NCBI GenBank assembly: GCA_017161075.1
Contig: CP046174.1
Coordinates: 2,542,001-2,606,000, forward strand
Length of the DNA stretch: 64,000 nucleotides
From: Erysipelotrichaceae bacterium 66202529
Lineage (GTDB): Bacteria; Bacillota_I; Bacilli_A; Erysipelotrichales; Erysipelotrichaceae
Direction of reading: 5' to 3'
A program made the translations under genes and the position numbers. This document shows positions 18,013 to 26,226 of the stretch, one piece after another. The first letter of the stretch is position 1. Each line of letters begins with the position of its first letter. The notes beneath the pieces are model-generated. The model was not told the DNA's origin, searched no databases, and was given only the letters and a program-made list of their open reading frames with translations.

Positions 18013-18750
18013 TCACCCCAGTGTCATCATATTCATGTTCAGCAATACTTCGCAGTTCAGCGGTAGGCTTACATGATTTCTGCAGCAGATCAGCACCTTG
18101 TGCCTATGGCATCCCTCAATAGCTGCCATGCATGCATAGCAGCGTATGACTGAGGTATCGTCAACGGTATTCATTACTACCAATTCTATGTCCTGTTTTT
18201 TAAAATATACCTCATAGGACGAAGAAACAAATAAGACCGGTATTCCCTCATAGCTCAAAAGATTTCCACTGTCCAGCCATCCCCTGAGATGAAGTGTTGT
18301 GTCTGCCAATTCAATATGCAAACGATAGCAGTAGTTTATCCTGGCCAGCATATCCTTCCATTTCATATGAAGCAAAAGAAATATACCGGCATAAAGCAGC
18401 CACAGCCATAGGATGGAGGCATGGACAGGTACAAACCAGAGAAGGTTATGAAAGCCGCCCTGATAAAATGCAAAGGCACTCATATACCAGAGCATACGGA
18501 TTACCAGCATCATCATCCAGCTTTTTGCGCATAGGCGAAACTGCCAGAAAAAAAAGACGGTCTCCAGAAGGAGCATGAGCACCCATGAGCCTGTAAAAAA
18601 CAGCAGACAGCCGGGAACGCTGATACCGATTGCATATAGCAGGATTTTTTGTACAGGCAGCGGCTGTACACAGGCATAGGACGCCATCAGAAACGACAGA
18701 AGTATGGTAACGACATTGTGTATGATGCTGATTTCTACAAAGCTTTCCAT
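18013..18750 (-). CDS. spoIIGA: Pro-SigE processing aspartic protease SpoIIGA
   Basis: 245 residues from ATG 18750 ([14 protein letters not shown]) behind GGAGGG. It has about five N-terminal membrane helices (residues ~5-140) and a C-terminal cytosolic aspartic-protease half with the catalytic loop GWLDSGNLL (~residue 177). It is shorter than the ~309-residue Bacillus protein and divergent, but its overlap with sigE makes the assignment firm. Confidence 0.9.
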   Translation of the reverse strand: MESFVEISIIHNVVTILLSFLMASYACVQPLPVQKILLYAIGISVPGCLLFFTGSWVLMLLLETVFFFWQFRLCAKSWMMMLVIRMLWYMSAFAFYQGGFHNLLWFVPVHASILWLWLLYAGIFLLLHMKWKDMLARINYCYRLHIELADTTLHLRGWLDSGNLLSYEGIPVLFVSSSYEVYFKKQDIELVVMNTVDDTSVIRCYACMAAIEGCHRHKVLICCRNHVSLPLNCEVLLNMNMMTLG

Positions 18751-18850
18751 ACGTATATCCCTCCAACAGCCACAGTATACGCCGGTCTTTGTTATGAATC
18801 TGTCGATATTCGCCAAACGCTAATTGATAAATTCCGGCAGGCTTCGACAT

Positions 18851-19027
18851 TCAGACCTGCATAGGCGCCAGTTCCTTATGCAGATCAAATAAATTAGGTA
18901 GCATATGGTGCTTTGTGCAAAATTCCATATATTGCTGCAGGTACTGCTCCAACTGCTCTTTTTGCTGAAGCATAGATAACTCCATGGAAAAATACTTCAG
19001 AAATTCCTGAAACGATAAAAACGACAT
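18851..19027 (-). CDS. 58-residue protein of unknown function upstream of spoIIGA
   Basis: Starts MSFLSFQEFLKYFSMELS behind a strong GAGGTGATACT. The sequence is Gln/Leu-rich and helical (LQQKEQLEQYLQQYMEF). It ends 100 bases before spoIIGA on the same strand with no terminator between, so it may be the first gene of the spoIIG transcript. I do not recognise it. Confidence 0.6.
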   Translation of the reverse strand: MSFLSFQEFLKYFSMELSMLQQKEQLEQYLQQYMEFCTKHHMLPNLFDLHKELAPMQV

Positions 19028-19467
19028 AGTATCACCTCTATCTACATGCTATGCATATCTCAATGGAGGTAGAACACTTATCCGGACATTTTTCATTGTT
19101 TTATGATCCATAAGGAATACCGGTGCTGTAACACAGTTGATGATAGTAATGATTTGTCTGACTTTTTTTGTTGCGTGATAGCTTGTATTGTTCATCCATA
19201 TCTGTCTTTATAATTCAACAAGCATCCTCGTTTTATTCATATATGAAGACAATCCTGCCTGTGCTTTCTGAAGACATCTTCTGTTAGTTGATTTATAGCT
19301 CTTTCCCCTGATTTTACATAAAGCTTCGTATTTTTATAGGCATATTCTGTCAGCATGACCTTTTTTAATATCAATAATATAAAATTTTGATTTTTTTAGG
19401 AATTTCAACATTTCCTTTCGTATATAAGAGTGTAAGGAATAACCTTGCAGAAACGAGGAAATGTCAA
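19028..19467. other. Intergenic region, 440 bp, divergent start region
   Basis: Separates the leftward spoIIG unit from the rightward Rpn gene. It is AT-rich, with T-runs near 19162-19170 and 19360-19400. I could not pick a convincing Spo0A box or -35/-10 pair for spoIIG, and see no further ORF with a ribosome site. Confidence 0.4.
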
Positions 19468-20403
19468 ATGACAAGAAAACAACCAGAAGATGTATTGAAT
19501 TACCGCAATGATTTGTTCTTCAAGTACACCCTCTCTCGTGAGGATGAAGGCTCCATCTTTGCACGCAACACCATTATCGAACGTGTGACCAGGATACGGG
19601 TTAAGGAAAGTACGGTTATGAATCCTAATCTGGATCCCAAGACCATCGGAAAGAAAAAGATTATTTTAGATGTCCACGTAAAGGATGAAAACAATCAGCT
19701 GTTTTGCATCGAAATGCAAACGACGTTTACTGAAACAGAATTGAAGCGCTTTGAATTTTATGGGGCAAGAGCGCTGAATGATCAGTTAAACAGCGGAGAG
19801 AAGTATGAGCTATTGAAGCCTGTACATCAGATAATTTTCATCGATGAATATCCATGGAATAATCGAAATCTGATGAATCATTACCAAATGCGTACCAAAA
19901 AGGGAGAGGTGGAGAATAAAAAGGCACTGATAAAACGCAGCTACATACATCTGCCGGTGATCAATGAGCTGGTAAGGAAGCAGGGGATTTTGAAGTTGAA
20001 TGACTTTGAGCAGTTGTGTTATCTGTTTGAAAATAATGAAAATGATGCTATACTAAAAACGAAGGAAAGGCTGGTGAAAGTGTTCGTGGAAAAGTACAAG
20101 GAAATGCAGAAAAATGAAAAGCTATGGTCAACGGCGATGGCAATTCAGATGGGAGAGGCTCGTTATCGAAACGGTTTAAATGACAGCTTTAAAGAAGGTC
20201 TTGAGCAAGGAATTGAAAAAGGATTAAAGGAAGGCGAGAAAAAAATCCAGCTGCTTCTCAATCAGCTGATTGAAAAGAAATATCATGAAGATGCCACAGC
20301 GTGGTTACAAACGCTCACGGCAAAACAGATCACAGCTATTTCTGATTTGTTATTCACCTGTGAAACGCTGGAGGATTTAAAACAACAAATAAAGAATGCA
20401 TAA
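19468..20403 (+). CDS. Rpn/PD-(D/E)XK-family nuclease (transposase-like)
   Basis: 311 residues from ATG 19468 (MTRKQPEDVLNYRNDLFFKYTLS) behind GAGGAAATGTCAA. It belongs to the Rpn/PDDEXK_2 group: an N-terminal DLFFKYTL motif, then the nuclease core with the Asp of ILDVHVKD and the E.Q of CIEMQT (~residues 72-88). The C-terminal half has the usual charged repeat EGLEQGIEKGLKEGEKK. Family members are DNA endonucleases implicated in RecA-independent recombination or defence. It stands alone with its own terminator and is the only gene between 9.5 and 31 kb on the plus strand. Confidence 0.88.
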   Translation: MTRKQPEDVLNYRNDLFFKYTLSREDEGSIFARNTIIERVTRIRVKESTVMNPNLDPKTIGKKKIILDVHVKDENNQLFCIEMQTTFTETELKRFEFYGARALNDQLNSGEKYELLKPVHQIIFIDEYPWNNRNLMNHYQMRTKKGEVENKKALIKRSYIHLPVINELVRKQGILKLNDFEQLCYLFENNENDAILKTKERLVKVFVEKYKEMQKNEKLWSTAMAIQMGEARYRNGLNDSFKEGLEQGIEKGLKEGEKKIQLLLNQLIEKKYHEDATAWLQTLTAKQITAISDLLFTCETLEDLKQQIKNA

Positions 20404-20423
20404 CAGAATCATGAGATGCATGT

Positions 20424-20460
20424 AAAAAGCTGCTTTCAATATTTCAAAAGCAGCTTTTTT
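20424..20460 (+). terminator. Terminator of the Rpn gene
   Basis: AAAAAGCTGCTTT / AAAAGCAGCTTTTTT stem with a 9-base loop, 20 bases after the stop; symmetrical A/T flanks allow use from both sides. Confidence 0.88.
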
Positions 20461-20679
20461 GACGATAGCTTCCTTCCTTAAATCTCATACCAGGAATAAG
20501 CAAAATGATTACAGGTTCGTAAACGCTATAGTATGTGAAAAATGCAGCCTGTCTTAGAGTTGCATTTCTATAATACTTCTCACTGTTTCGTAAACAGTGC
20601 ATCCTCGTAAAAACAAATTCTTTGGTCACATGCTACTTAGAGCATTTCCATATTTAAAACGATGCCTTATCTCAACCGC
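20461..20679. other. Short intergenic region without a recognisable gene
   Basis: A 61-codon minus-strand reading (20444-20629) has no ribosome site and runs into the terminator hairpin, so I do not call it. Two GTTTCGTAAAC/GGTTCGTAAACG-like segments are about 80 bases apart (near 20512 and 20585); significance unknown. Confidence 0.3.
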
Positions 20680-21870
20680 CTAATTGGTAAAGTTATCGAA
20701 ATAGCCCTGTACCAGAACGATTGGTGTCCCCTTATCTCCGGAGCCACTGGTCAAATCACATAGAGAACCAATCAAATCAGTCAGACGTCTTGGCGTCGTT
20801 CCCTGGGAAGCCATATTCCCTACCAGATTTTCCTCCTTCTCACGGATTTTTTCCTCAATCGCCTTCTGCAATTCCTCTCCCTGCAGCTGTGCAAAATCAT
20901 TATCTGCCAGATATTTCAGCTTCAGCTCATTCGGTGTTCCCTCAAGACCCGGGGTATATGCCGGAGAAACACACGGGTCCGCAAGCTCCCAGATTTTCCC
21001 GACAGGATCCTTAAAGGCTCCGTCTCCATACACCATAACCTCGACATGCTTTCCTGTCTTGCTTAATATCTGCTTCTGAATATCCTGAACCAGCGGCTGA
21101 CAATCTCTTGGAAACAGCTTCACCATATCCTCAGTGGATTTATTGGAGCCAAGCAGACCGAATGCCTCATTATATCCAGAGCCGTCTACAGCAGCCGTCA
21201 TAATATCATCCAATCCGCATACTCGCTCTGCCCCGTTTGCCTTCAGAATACGTTTTGTTCTTGCACGCGTATGAATATCACAGGTTAAAACATTTTTTGT
21301 ATAATTAAGAATTTCCTTAGGATGGTTGGCAAAAATAATTTCCACCTCTGCACCGCAGGAGCGGATCAAATCACCATAATAGCTCACATAATCCACACCC
21401 GTGAATTCGTGACGGTTCTCACCAAAAAGCTTGCGATACTTTTCAAGGCTCAGTACATCGCTGTACGGATTCACACCAGCCTCATCCAGCTGCTCGATGG
21501 ATACCAGCTCGTTTCCAACCTCATCGCTTGGATAGCTCAGCATCAAAACAACCTTCTTCGCACCCATCGCAATCCCCTTCAGACAGATCGCAAAACGGTT
21601 CCGGCTCAGGATTGGGAACATAACACCGATGGTTTCCCCTCCCAGCTTTTCCTTTACATCTGCTGCGATTGCCGCCACGGAAGCATAATTGCCCTGTGCT
21701 CTTGCGACAATGGACTCCGTTACCGCTATGACATCACGATCACGCAGTGCAAAGCCCTCCGCCTGCGCCGCAGACAGTACGCTTTCTGTAACGATTGCCG
21801 CCAGATCGTCTCCTTCGCGGATAATCGGACAGCGTACGCCTCTGGATACCGTTCCTATTTTTCTTTCCAT
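20680..21870 (-). CDS. Coenzyme F420-0:L-glutamate ligase-like (CofE-family) protein
   Basis: 396 residues from ATG 21870 (MERKIGTVSRGVRCPIIREGDDL) with AAAGGTG upstream. The CofE/FbiB fold is suggested by the N-terminal R.PII.EGDDL and DVIAVTESIVARAQG segments and by MVYGDGAFKDPVGKIWELADPCVSP in the second half. No other F420 gene is visible, and Firmicutes of this group are not known to make F420, so the substrate is probably different. Function is therefore open. It is the last gene of the leftward 25.3-20.7 kb group. Confidence 0.75.
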   Translation of the reverse strand: MERKIGTVSRGVRCPIIREGDDLAAIVTESVLSAAQAEGFALRDRDVIAVTESIVARAQGNYASVAAIAADVKEKLGGETIGVMFPILSRNRFAICLKGIAMGAKKVVLMLSYPSDEVGNELVSIEQLDEAGVNPYSDVLSLEKYRKLFGENRHEFTGVDYVSYYGDLIRSCGAEVEIIFANHPKEILNYTKNVLTCDIHTRARTKRILKANGAERVCGLDDIMTAAVDGSGYNEAFGLLGSNKSTEDMVKLFPRDCQPLVQDIQKQILSKTGKHVEVMVYGDGAFKDPVGKIWELADPCVSPAYTPGLEGTPNELKLKYLADNDFAQLQGEELQKAIEEKIREKEENLVGNMASQGTTPRRLTDLIGSLCDLTSGSGDKGTPIVLVQGYFDNFTN

Positions 21871-21954
21871 AATCTCTAACACCTTTCTTTACTTTGTGTA
21901 TCTTTTCATCTATTTCAATCACCCTTGTGATTTGAAACCCTGATAACGCAAGAA

Positions 21955-21975
21955 AAACCGCATCATGTACGGTTT
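21955..21975 (-). terminator. Possible terminator after the YfcE-type phosphodiesterase
   Basis: AAACCG/CGGTTT arms with a 9-base loop followed by TTTC on the minus strand. Short stem; moderate support. Confidence 0.5.
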
Positions 21976-21978
21976 ATC

Positions 21979-22470
21979 CTACCAGAAAAACTTGCTTTTC
22001 TTCTGCTTCTGCGGCAGAAACTCAAACTGCACATCCACAGCATCGTCTTCAATATACAGAAGCGCATAGCTCGGCCCTCTTCCATCACGGCTTCGCCACA
22101 GCGATCCCGGATTGAGCAGACGAATGCCGTCCACTGTTTCATCCGCCGCTATATGCGTGTGTCCGTAACAGACAATATCACAGCTTCGATCCTTTGCGGC
22201 CGCTGCCATCTGCTGGCTTCTGCGTGAATACATAAACTGATGGGAATGTACGATAAAGATACGATGAGCCCCGATACAAAGAATCTGTTCATCCGGATAA
22301 TCATAAAATATATCATTGTTACCGCCGACGGTCACAAACTGGGGAAAGGCCCCCGGATCCGCATCAATATCTCCGCAATGGATATAAGCATAGGCGTCAC
22401 TATGCTGCTGCAGAACATATTCCAGCGCATCATCACGTCCATGACTGTCACTGACCACTACTATCTTCAT
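21979..22470 (-). CDS. YfcE/MJ0936-type metallophosphodiesterase
   Basis: 163 residues from ATG 22470 (MKIVVVSDSHGRDDALEYVL). Calcineurin-like motifs are complete: DSHG (~8), HCGDID (~35), GGNND (~53), VHSHQ (~79) and GHTHIA (~107). It hydrolyses phosphodiesters with Mn or Ni; the physiological substrate is unknown. The upstream gene codes for the GerM protein. In other Firmicutes this family often follows the rph-rdgB region, which is not seen here. Confidence 0.9.
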   Translation of the reverse strand: MKIVVVSDSHGRDDALEYVLQQHSDAYAYIHCGDIDADPGAFPQFVTVGGNNDIFYDYPDEQILCIGAHRIFIVHSHQFMYSRRSQQMAAAAKDRSCDIVCYGHTHIAADETVDGIRLLNPGSLWRSRDGRGPSYALLYIEDDAVDVQFEFLPQKQKKSKFFW

Positions 22471-22533
22471 TTTTACCACCGCTATTATCATACCAAAAAA
22501 CGCTGACATTTAGAAGTGTTTTTTTCAAATACG

Positions 22534-23514
22534 CTAGAACTGCACCTCATTATACGTCAAAGCATATACCGATACCATATCCTCCTTCTGATCCCTTGGT
22601 GATACGGTGACCCCATCCACACGTACCTCCACCTTTTCAATACCCGGCAATGCCGCCAGGGAAAGCACCAGCGCATTATAAACATCCTGCTTCACACTGC
22701 GGTTACTGCCAAGGATATTCTTATTCAGATTCACAACCAGGGAGCCGTCGTAAACATCAAAGCTGCTTACCCGAATATCATCCGCATACAGCGGCTGGTC
22801 AAGTCTGCTGGACACACTGATATCCGAAAGAATGTCCTCCACGCTTGCTTTCAGCGTATCCCCTTTATTTTGCGCTACCCGCTTGCTTTTTGGAACCATG
22901 TATTCATTCCCTTCGACCTTTTTTGTACAGAATACAGTTAACGAGGTGGAATCATGCAGGGAAGCCGTGGACGTTTCAAAGTGATTGATTCCGATACTGC
23001 GGTTGAGGATTTCCGGAATCGGTGTCTGTGCATTTGGCATGGCAGTCAGCTGCTTGTCATTCAGATACAGCTTTACCTGTTCTATATCATGAAACTGGGT
23101 AGCCCCCCATGTAATTGCCTCTAAAATACGCAGCTCATTGTCCTTGTTATAATTTTTTAAGGAAGCATCAAAGTACAGGGATACAATTCCGTTTTTTATC
23201 GATGCGGACTGCAATGTGCATTCCTTTTCAAACAGCGGCTGAAAGCCCTTGATTTCCTGCTTGCCACTCATATAGGAAAACATAAGCGCCAGCTTATCCT
23301 CCTCACTCATTTCCTCACTGACCGGAATAGATAAAGGAACCAGTGTCTGATCGCTGTCCATCATATAAATCTGCATATGCTTTGTTTCATCCTTTGTGGA
23401 AATCACCGGGGTTGCCAGCTGCTCCTGCTGTGGAAAAAAGCGCACGGACAGATAGCCGATCATGGCAATGGCGCCAAACACCACTGCCATCTGCTTCTTG
23501 AAGGTTTTCTTCAT
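22534..23514 (-). CDS. GerM-domain protein (sporulation/germination type)
   Basis: 326 residues: one N-terminal membrane helix (~9-27), then two GerMN repeats, ~60-160 (LFEKECTLQSASIKNGIVSLYFDASL) and ~205-320 (ADDIRVSSFDVYDGSLVVNLNKNIL). This is the usual architecture of GerM, which in Bacillus is needed for sporulation and germination. GAGGTGAACA precedes the ATG. It follows the VanY-like gene after a terminator. Confidence 0.85.
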   Translation of the reverse strand: MKKTFKKQMAVVFGAIAMIGYLSVRFFPQQEQLATPVISTKDETKHMQIYMMDSDQTLVPLSIPVSEEMSEEDKLALMFSYMSGKQEIKGFQPLFEKECTLQSASIKNGIVSLYFDASLKNYNKDNELRILEAITWGATQFHDIEQVKLYLNDKQLTAMPNAQTPIPEILNRSIGINHFETSTASLHDSTSLTVFCTKKVEGNEYMVPKSKRVAQNKGDTLKASVEDILSDISVSSRLDQPLYADDIRVSSFDVYDGSLVVNLNKNILGSNRSVKQDVYNALVLSLAALPGIEKVEVRVDGVTVSPRDQKEDMVSVYALTYNEVQF

Positions 23515-23558
23515 ACATTGTTCACCTCTAGTTCAATGTATGTGACAAATCGAAAAAA

Positions 23559-23580
23559 AAGAACAGCACGCACTGTTCTT
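23559..23580 (-). terminator. Terminator of the VanY-like gene
   Basis: AAGAACAG/CTGTTCTT stem, 6-base loop, followed by a run of eight T on the minus strand. Confidence 0.9.
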
Positions 23581-23582
23581 TC

Positions 23583-24704
23583 CTAATCCTTCCAATCGCT
23601 GACATTTACTTCATCGAGTACATAGCCCTCATCATGCAGCCTTTTCGCGATATCCTTACCGACATAGCGCAGAGTATACGGCTGATAACGTTTGCCTGTC
23701 GTATCCTCCTTCTGCTTCGGATAGCGGATGATAAAGCCGAATTTATATGCATTGTCCTTCAGCCAGATTTCCTGATCGCGTTCTTCCTCACTGGGACTCT
23801 TTTTTTCTTCCTTATCATCGGTCTTGTCAGTTTCCTTGGCTTCTGTTTTCTTATCACTTTCTTTTTTTGTATCAAATTCGCTCGTCATACCATTTGGCAG
23901 CAGCCGCACCGTATAGCCGAGCTGAAATTCACTCTGTCCGGGATAGTCCCAGTACTTCAGTACATCGTCTCCATACACAAGCTTTGCTTTATCAAACAGC
24001 TTGATCTGATCCTCGTAGGAGATATATCCAGCAATCACCTTCATATCCCCGTTTTCCTTCTGATTGACCTCCTTTGCAGCAGCCAGAAGCTCCTTGAGCG
24101 GCTTCACAACCTCTTTTTTGATTGTGATATCGTTGGCCTGCGGCACAAGAGAGGCATGCGGAAGATCATTGATAGAGACAAGATCATCCGGTTCATAGGT
24201 ATACAGCGTCCGTTTACCAGTAAGCACAAGATACATTTCATTGGGCTTTGCTATGAGCTGCGCATTTTCAATATAGGGATCTCCCTCATCAAAAAAGCGG
24301 GTCAGTACATTATAGGTATAATTGGATAGCAGATCGTGAAGCTCTCCGTATTCCATGCGGCTGCGATAGCGGTTAATAAAGCTGACGATGTATTCCTTTA
24401 CCGCCTGATCCTGGTCGGTATGCGATGGCTTCTGTGTGCGATAAGCGGCATCATACCATAAGGTATTATTCAAATCGAAATCCTTGATATCGATAAAGGG
24501 CAGAAACTGATCCGGTTCCACTTTCTGAGAAACCAGATAATTGATCTGCTCTGTGCTAAGATGGGACAGCACCAGCTTGCGCTCCTCATCGCTTAATGCA
24601 TGCGGATAGCGTGCCAGCTCGTCGTAATGCTGATTCATAATATAAAAGCATCCGCTGAAAAGGGCAATCAGCAGGATGACAAAAATGCTTCGTTTCAGTA
24701 GCAT
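23583..24704 (-). CDS. Catalytically degenerate VanY/M15B-fold protein
   Basis: 373 residues from ATG 24704 (MLLKRSIFVILL) behind GAGGTGAGCCT. It has an N-terminal membrane anchor or lipoprotein-like signal (LFSGC). The D-Ala-D-Ala carboxypeptidase fold is readable at AGYISYEDQIKLF, PGQSEFQLGYTVRL and WLKDNAYKFGFIIRYPKQKEDTTGKRYQPYTLRYVG. In active VanY the corresponding positions are SGYRS, SEHxxGxAxD and EPWHxRYVG; here the substrate Arg, both zinc His, the zinc Asp and the catalytic Glu are all replaced (I, F/T, R, Q). A Lys/Glu-rich insert (~270-305) interrupts the core. It cannot be a normal peptidase; peptidoglycan binding or a spore role is possible given its GerM neighbour. Confidence 0.85.
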   Translation of the reverse strand: MLLKRSIFVILLIALFSGCFYIMNQHYDELARYPHALSDEERKLVLSHLSTEQINYLVSQKVEPDQFLPFIDIKDFDLNNTLWYDAAYRTQKPSHTDQDQAVKEYIVSFINRYRSRMEYGELHDLLSNYTYNVLTRFFDEGDPYIENAQLIAKPNEMYLVLTGKRTLYTYEPDDLVSINDLPHASLVPQANDITIKKEVVKPLKELLAAAKEVNQKENGDMKVIAGYISYEDQIKLFDKAKLVYGDDVLKYWDYPGQSEFQLGYTVRLLPNGMTSEFDTKKESDKKTEAKETDKTDDKEEKKSPSEEERDQEIWLKDNAYKFGFIIRYPKQKEDTTGKRYQPYTLRYVGKDIAKRLHDEGYVLDEVNVSDWKD

Positions 24705-24745
24705 AGGCTCACCTCGTCCTTTATTATACACGAGTTTCCGCATGA

Positions 24746-24797
24746 AAAAAAGAGGAAGCGTTCGCACTCTTCACATACTGCTCAGGGTTTCCTCTTT
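24746..24797 (-). terminator. Terminator overlapping the end of the recombinase-like gene
   Basis: On the minus strand AAGAGGAAACC...CTTCCTCTT pair across a long loop and are followed by TTTTTTT. The 5' arm is inside the coding end. Confidence 0.6.
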
Positions 24798-25363
24798 TCT
24801 TCCTCCTCTTTCCAGCCGTCCCGCAGCTCCTTTACCATCTTGAAATAGGTGGAGCGTTTAAAGCCCAGCTGCTGTTGATAATCCTCATGCTTCATCTCCT
24901 TGCGCATGATTTTTCGTATATTATCTTCAAAATCGTCAGGAAGCACCATTTTCGGACGTCCGTAGCTTCCCTCCCCGTTTCGTTTCTTTTCCAGTGCCTT
25001 GTGAATGCCTGCAATCTGCTTAGCGTAGTTGCGTTTGCGGATTGTCCCCGTCACAAATTCAATCATTAGCTGCATTTGTTCCAGATCCACAATACGTCCA
25101 TCCGGCAATTTGGTATGTAAACCGTGTTCCTGCAGCAGGCCTAGTCTTCGCTTAAGTTCTATGACCTCACTAGCAAGATGTGCAATATCACAGATAATCA
25201 GCGTATCCCCTTTTTTCCATACGGACTGCAAATACTCCCACTGTGCAGCACCCCCATGATCCAGAAAGCAGACCGCCTCCTGTGCGTCCTGCAGCTTTTT
25301 CTGCAGCTGCCGCATTTCCTGTTCTTCCCGCTCATCCTCCACATAGGCATAAAAATAATTCAT
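24782..25363 (-). CDS. Serine recombinase-like protein lacking catalytic residues
   Basis: 193 residues behind GAGGTGATGATCA. The resolvase layout is visible: YAYVEDEREEQEMRQLQKKL where active enzymes have YARVST..Q, then KGDTLIICDIAHLASEVIELKRRLGLLQEHG where active ones have GDTLvv..lDRLgR. A long helix, GRPK and a C-terminal helix-turn-helix (YQQQLGFKRSTYFKMVKEL) follow. The active-site Ser is replaced (V-E-D) and the arginines of the DRLxR and SG..R motifs are absent. Most likely a DNA-binding protein derived from a resolvase. No inverted repeats or att-like sites are seen beside it. Confidence 0.75.
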   Translation of the reverse strand: MNYFYAYVEDEREEQEMRQLQKKLQDAQEAVCFLDHGGAAQWEYLQSVWKKGDTLIICDIAHLASEVIELKRRLGLLQEHGLHTKLPDGRIVDLEQMQLMIEFVTGTIRKRNYAKQIAGIHKALEKKRNGEGSYGRPKMVLPDDFEDNIRKIMRKEMKHEDYQQQLGFKRSTYFKMVKELRDGWKEEEEKRKP

Positions 25364-25932
25364 TGATCATCACCTCATTTGTATATTATAAATAACAGCG
25401 GGTAGCTGCGGCTCCCAGAAACACCCTGACCACAATCCCAAGGTCATTCTACACTATACCTTTACCAGAATCAATCCTTCTGTGGAAAGAATCTAAAAAA
25501 CTATAGTTTTTTACAATATTTGGAAATTTTCAAGCATCGTCCGTGAAGATAGATAACCGTATGTCTGCATGCAGAAAATGCTTCATATTTCCCTCATAAA
25601 ACAACAGGTGCACGTGTAAAGCAGAAAGCGCATGACATGGAATGATATTCTTCCCATATCCGCTAATGCAACCTCTGAATTGTTTCATAGATATACAATA
25701 AGCACAGGGATTGAAGGCTGTTTCTGTATGAAGGATACCCTGTATACTTTGCAATCCTATGTTCTCATACTGCCTGGCACTTCCTGAAATATACAGAATA
25801 CAGACTCCTACTGTCATATTACAAAAAAATTCCATTAGTGGTACAAACGACACTATCCATACCGTTATCACAACCGGACTGCTTCACAATAGCTGTAAGG
25901 ACATGTTACAGATAAGCAGATAATCACACACC
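25364..25932. other. Gene-free region of ~570 bp
   Basis: Contains an 18-bp perfect palindrome AAAAAACTATAGTTTTTT at 25495-25512 and one open frame of 113 codons (25530-25871, minus) without a ribosome site or recognisable features. I see nothing else. Confidence 0.4.
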
Positions 25933-25938
25933 AGAAAA

Positions 25939-25960
25939 GCAGAACGCAAAAGCGTCCTGC
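25939..25960 (-). terminator. Terminator of gerE
   Basis: GCAGGACGC/GCGTTCTGC 9-bp stem (one G-T pair) with a TTTT loop, followed by TTTTCT on the minus strand; it starts right after the gerE stop. Confidence 0.88.
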
Positions 25961-26172
25961 CTAATCAAGTGTTAATTCCTCCAATTTCAGCAGCTCAACG
26001 ACCGCCTGGGCTCTTCCTTTAACCCCAAGCTTCAACATAACATTGGATATATGGTTCCTAACCGTTTTATCGGATATGTTCATCAGCTTCGCTATTTCCT
26101 TTGTGCTGTAATTGGCAATCAGTAATTCAAAAACCTCTTTTTCTCGTTGCGTCAGTATTTTTTGCGTAGCAC
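25961..26172 (-). pseudogene. gerE: gerE, late mother-cell regulator, without an in-frame start codon
   Basis: The frame ending at 25961 reads ILTQREKEVFELLIAN then STKEIAKLMNISDKTVRNH and SNVMLKLGVKGRAQAVVELL. This is unmistakably GerE, a stand-alone LuxR-type HTH of about 70-74 residues that controls late coat genes. Upstream in this frame there is a TAG and then only GGG GTA AGT GCT ACG CAA AAA ATA CTG: no ATG, GTG or TTG. A GTG at 26172, well placed after AGGGGG, is one base out of phase; one extra A in the A6 run at about 26156-26161 would join it to the frame and give a 70-residue protein. Promoter and terminator are intact. Either a real or artefactual frameshift, slippage, or a non-standard start. 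Confidence 0.85.
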
Positions 26173-26199
26173 TTACCCCCTAACGTTCCTACCTACCTT

Positions 26200-26226
26200 T
26201 ATCTTATGCATCTTCCGGTTTTTGGT
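26200..26226 (-). promoter_or_regulatory. SigK-type promoter of gerE
   Basis: On the minus strand AC (in GACC), 16-base spacer, CATAAGATA. This fits the SigK consensus (AC, 16-17, CATANNNTA). It lies 28 bases upstream of the gerE GTG and overlaps the uvrC stop. SigK drives gerE in Bacillus. Confidence 0.7.

Noticed and set aside
18446..18850. 134-codon minus-strand frame
   Set aside because: Overlaps spoIIGA in another frame and lacks a ribosome site; spoIIGA has both the motif and the coupling to sigE.
20444..20629. 61-codon minus-strand frame after the Rpn gene
   Set aside because: Runs into the Rpn terminator hairpin and has no ribosome site.
25530..25871. 113-codon minus-strand frame
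   Set aside because: No Shine-Dalgarno, no recognisable domain, irregular composition; likely chance in a gene-free region.
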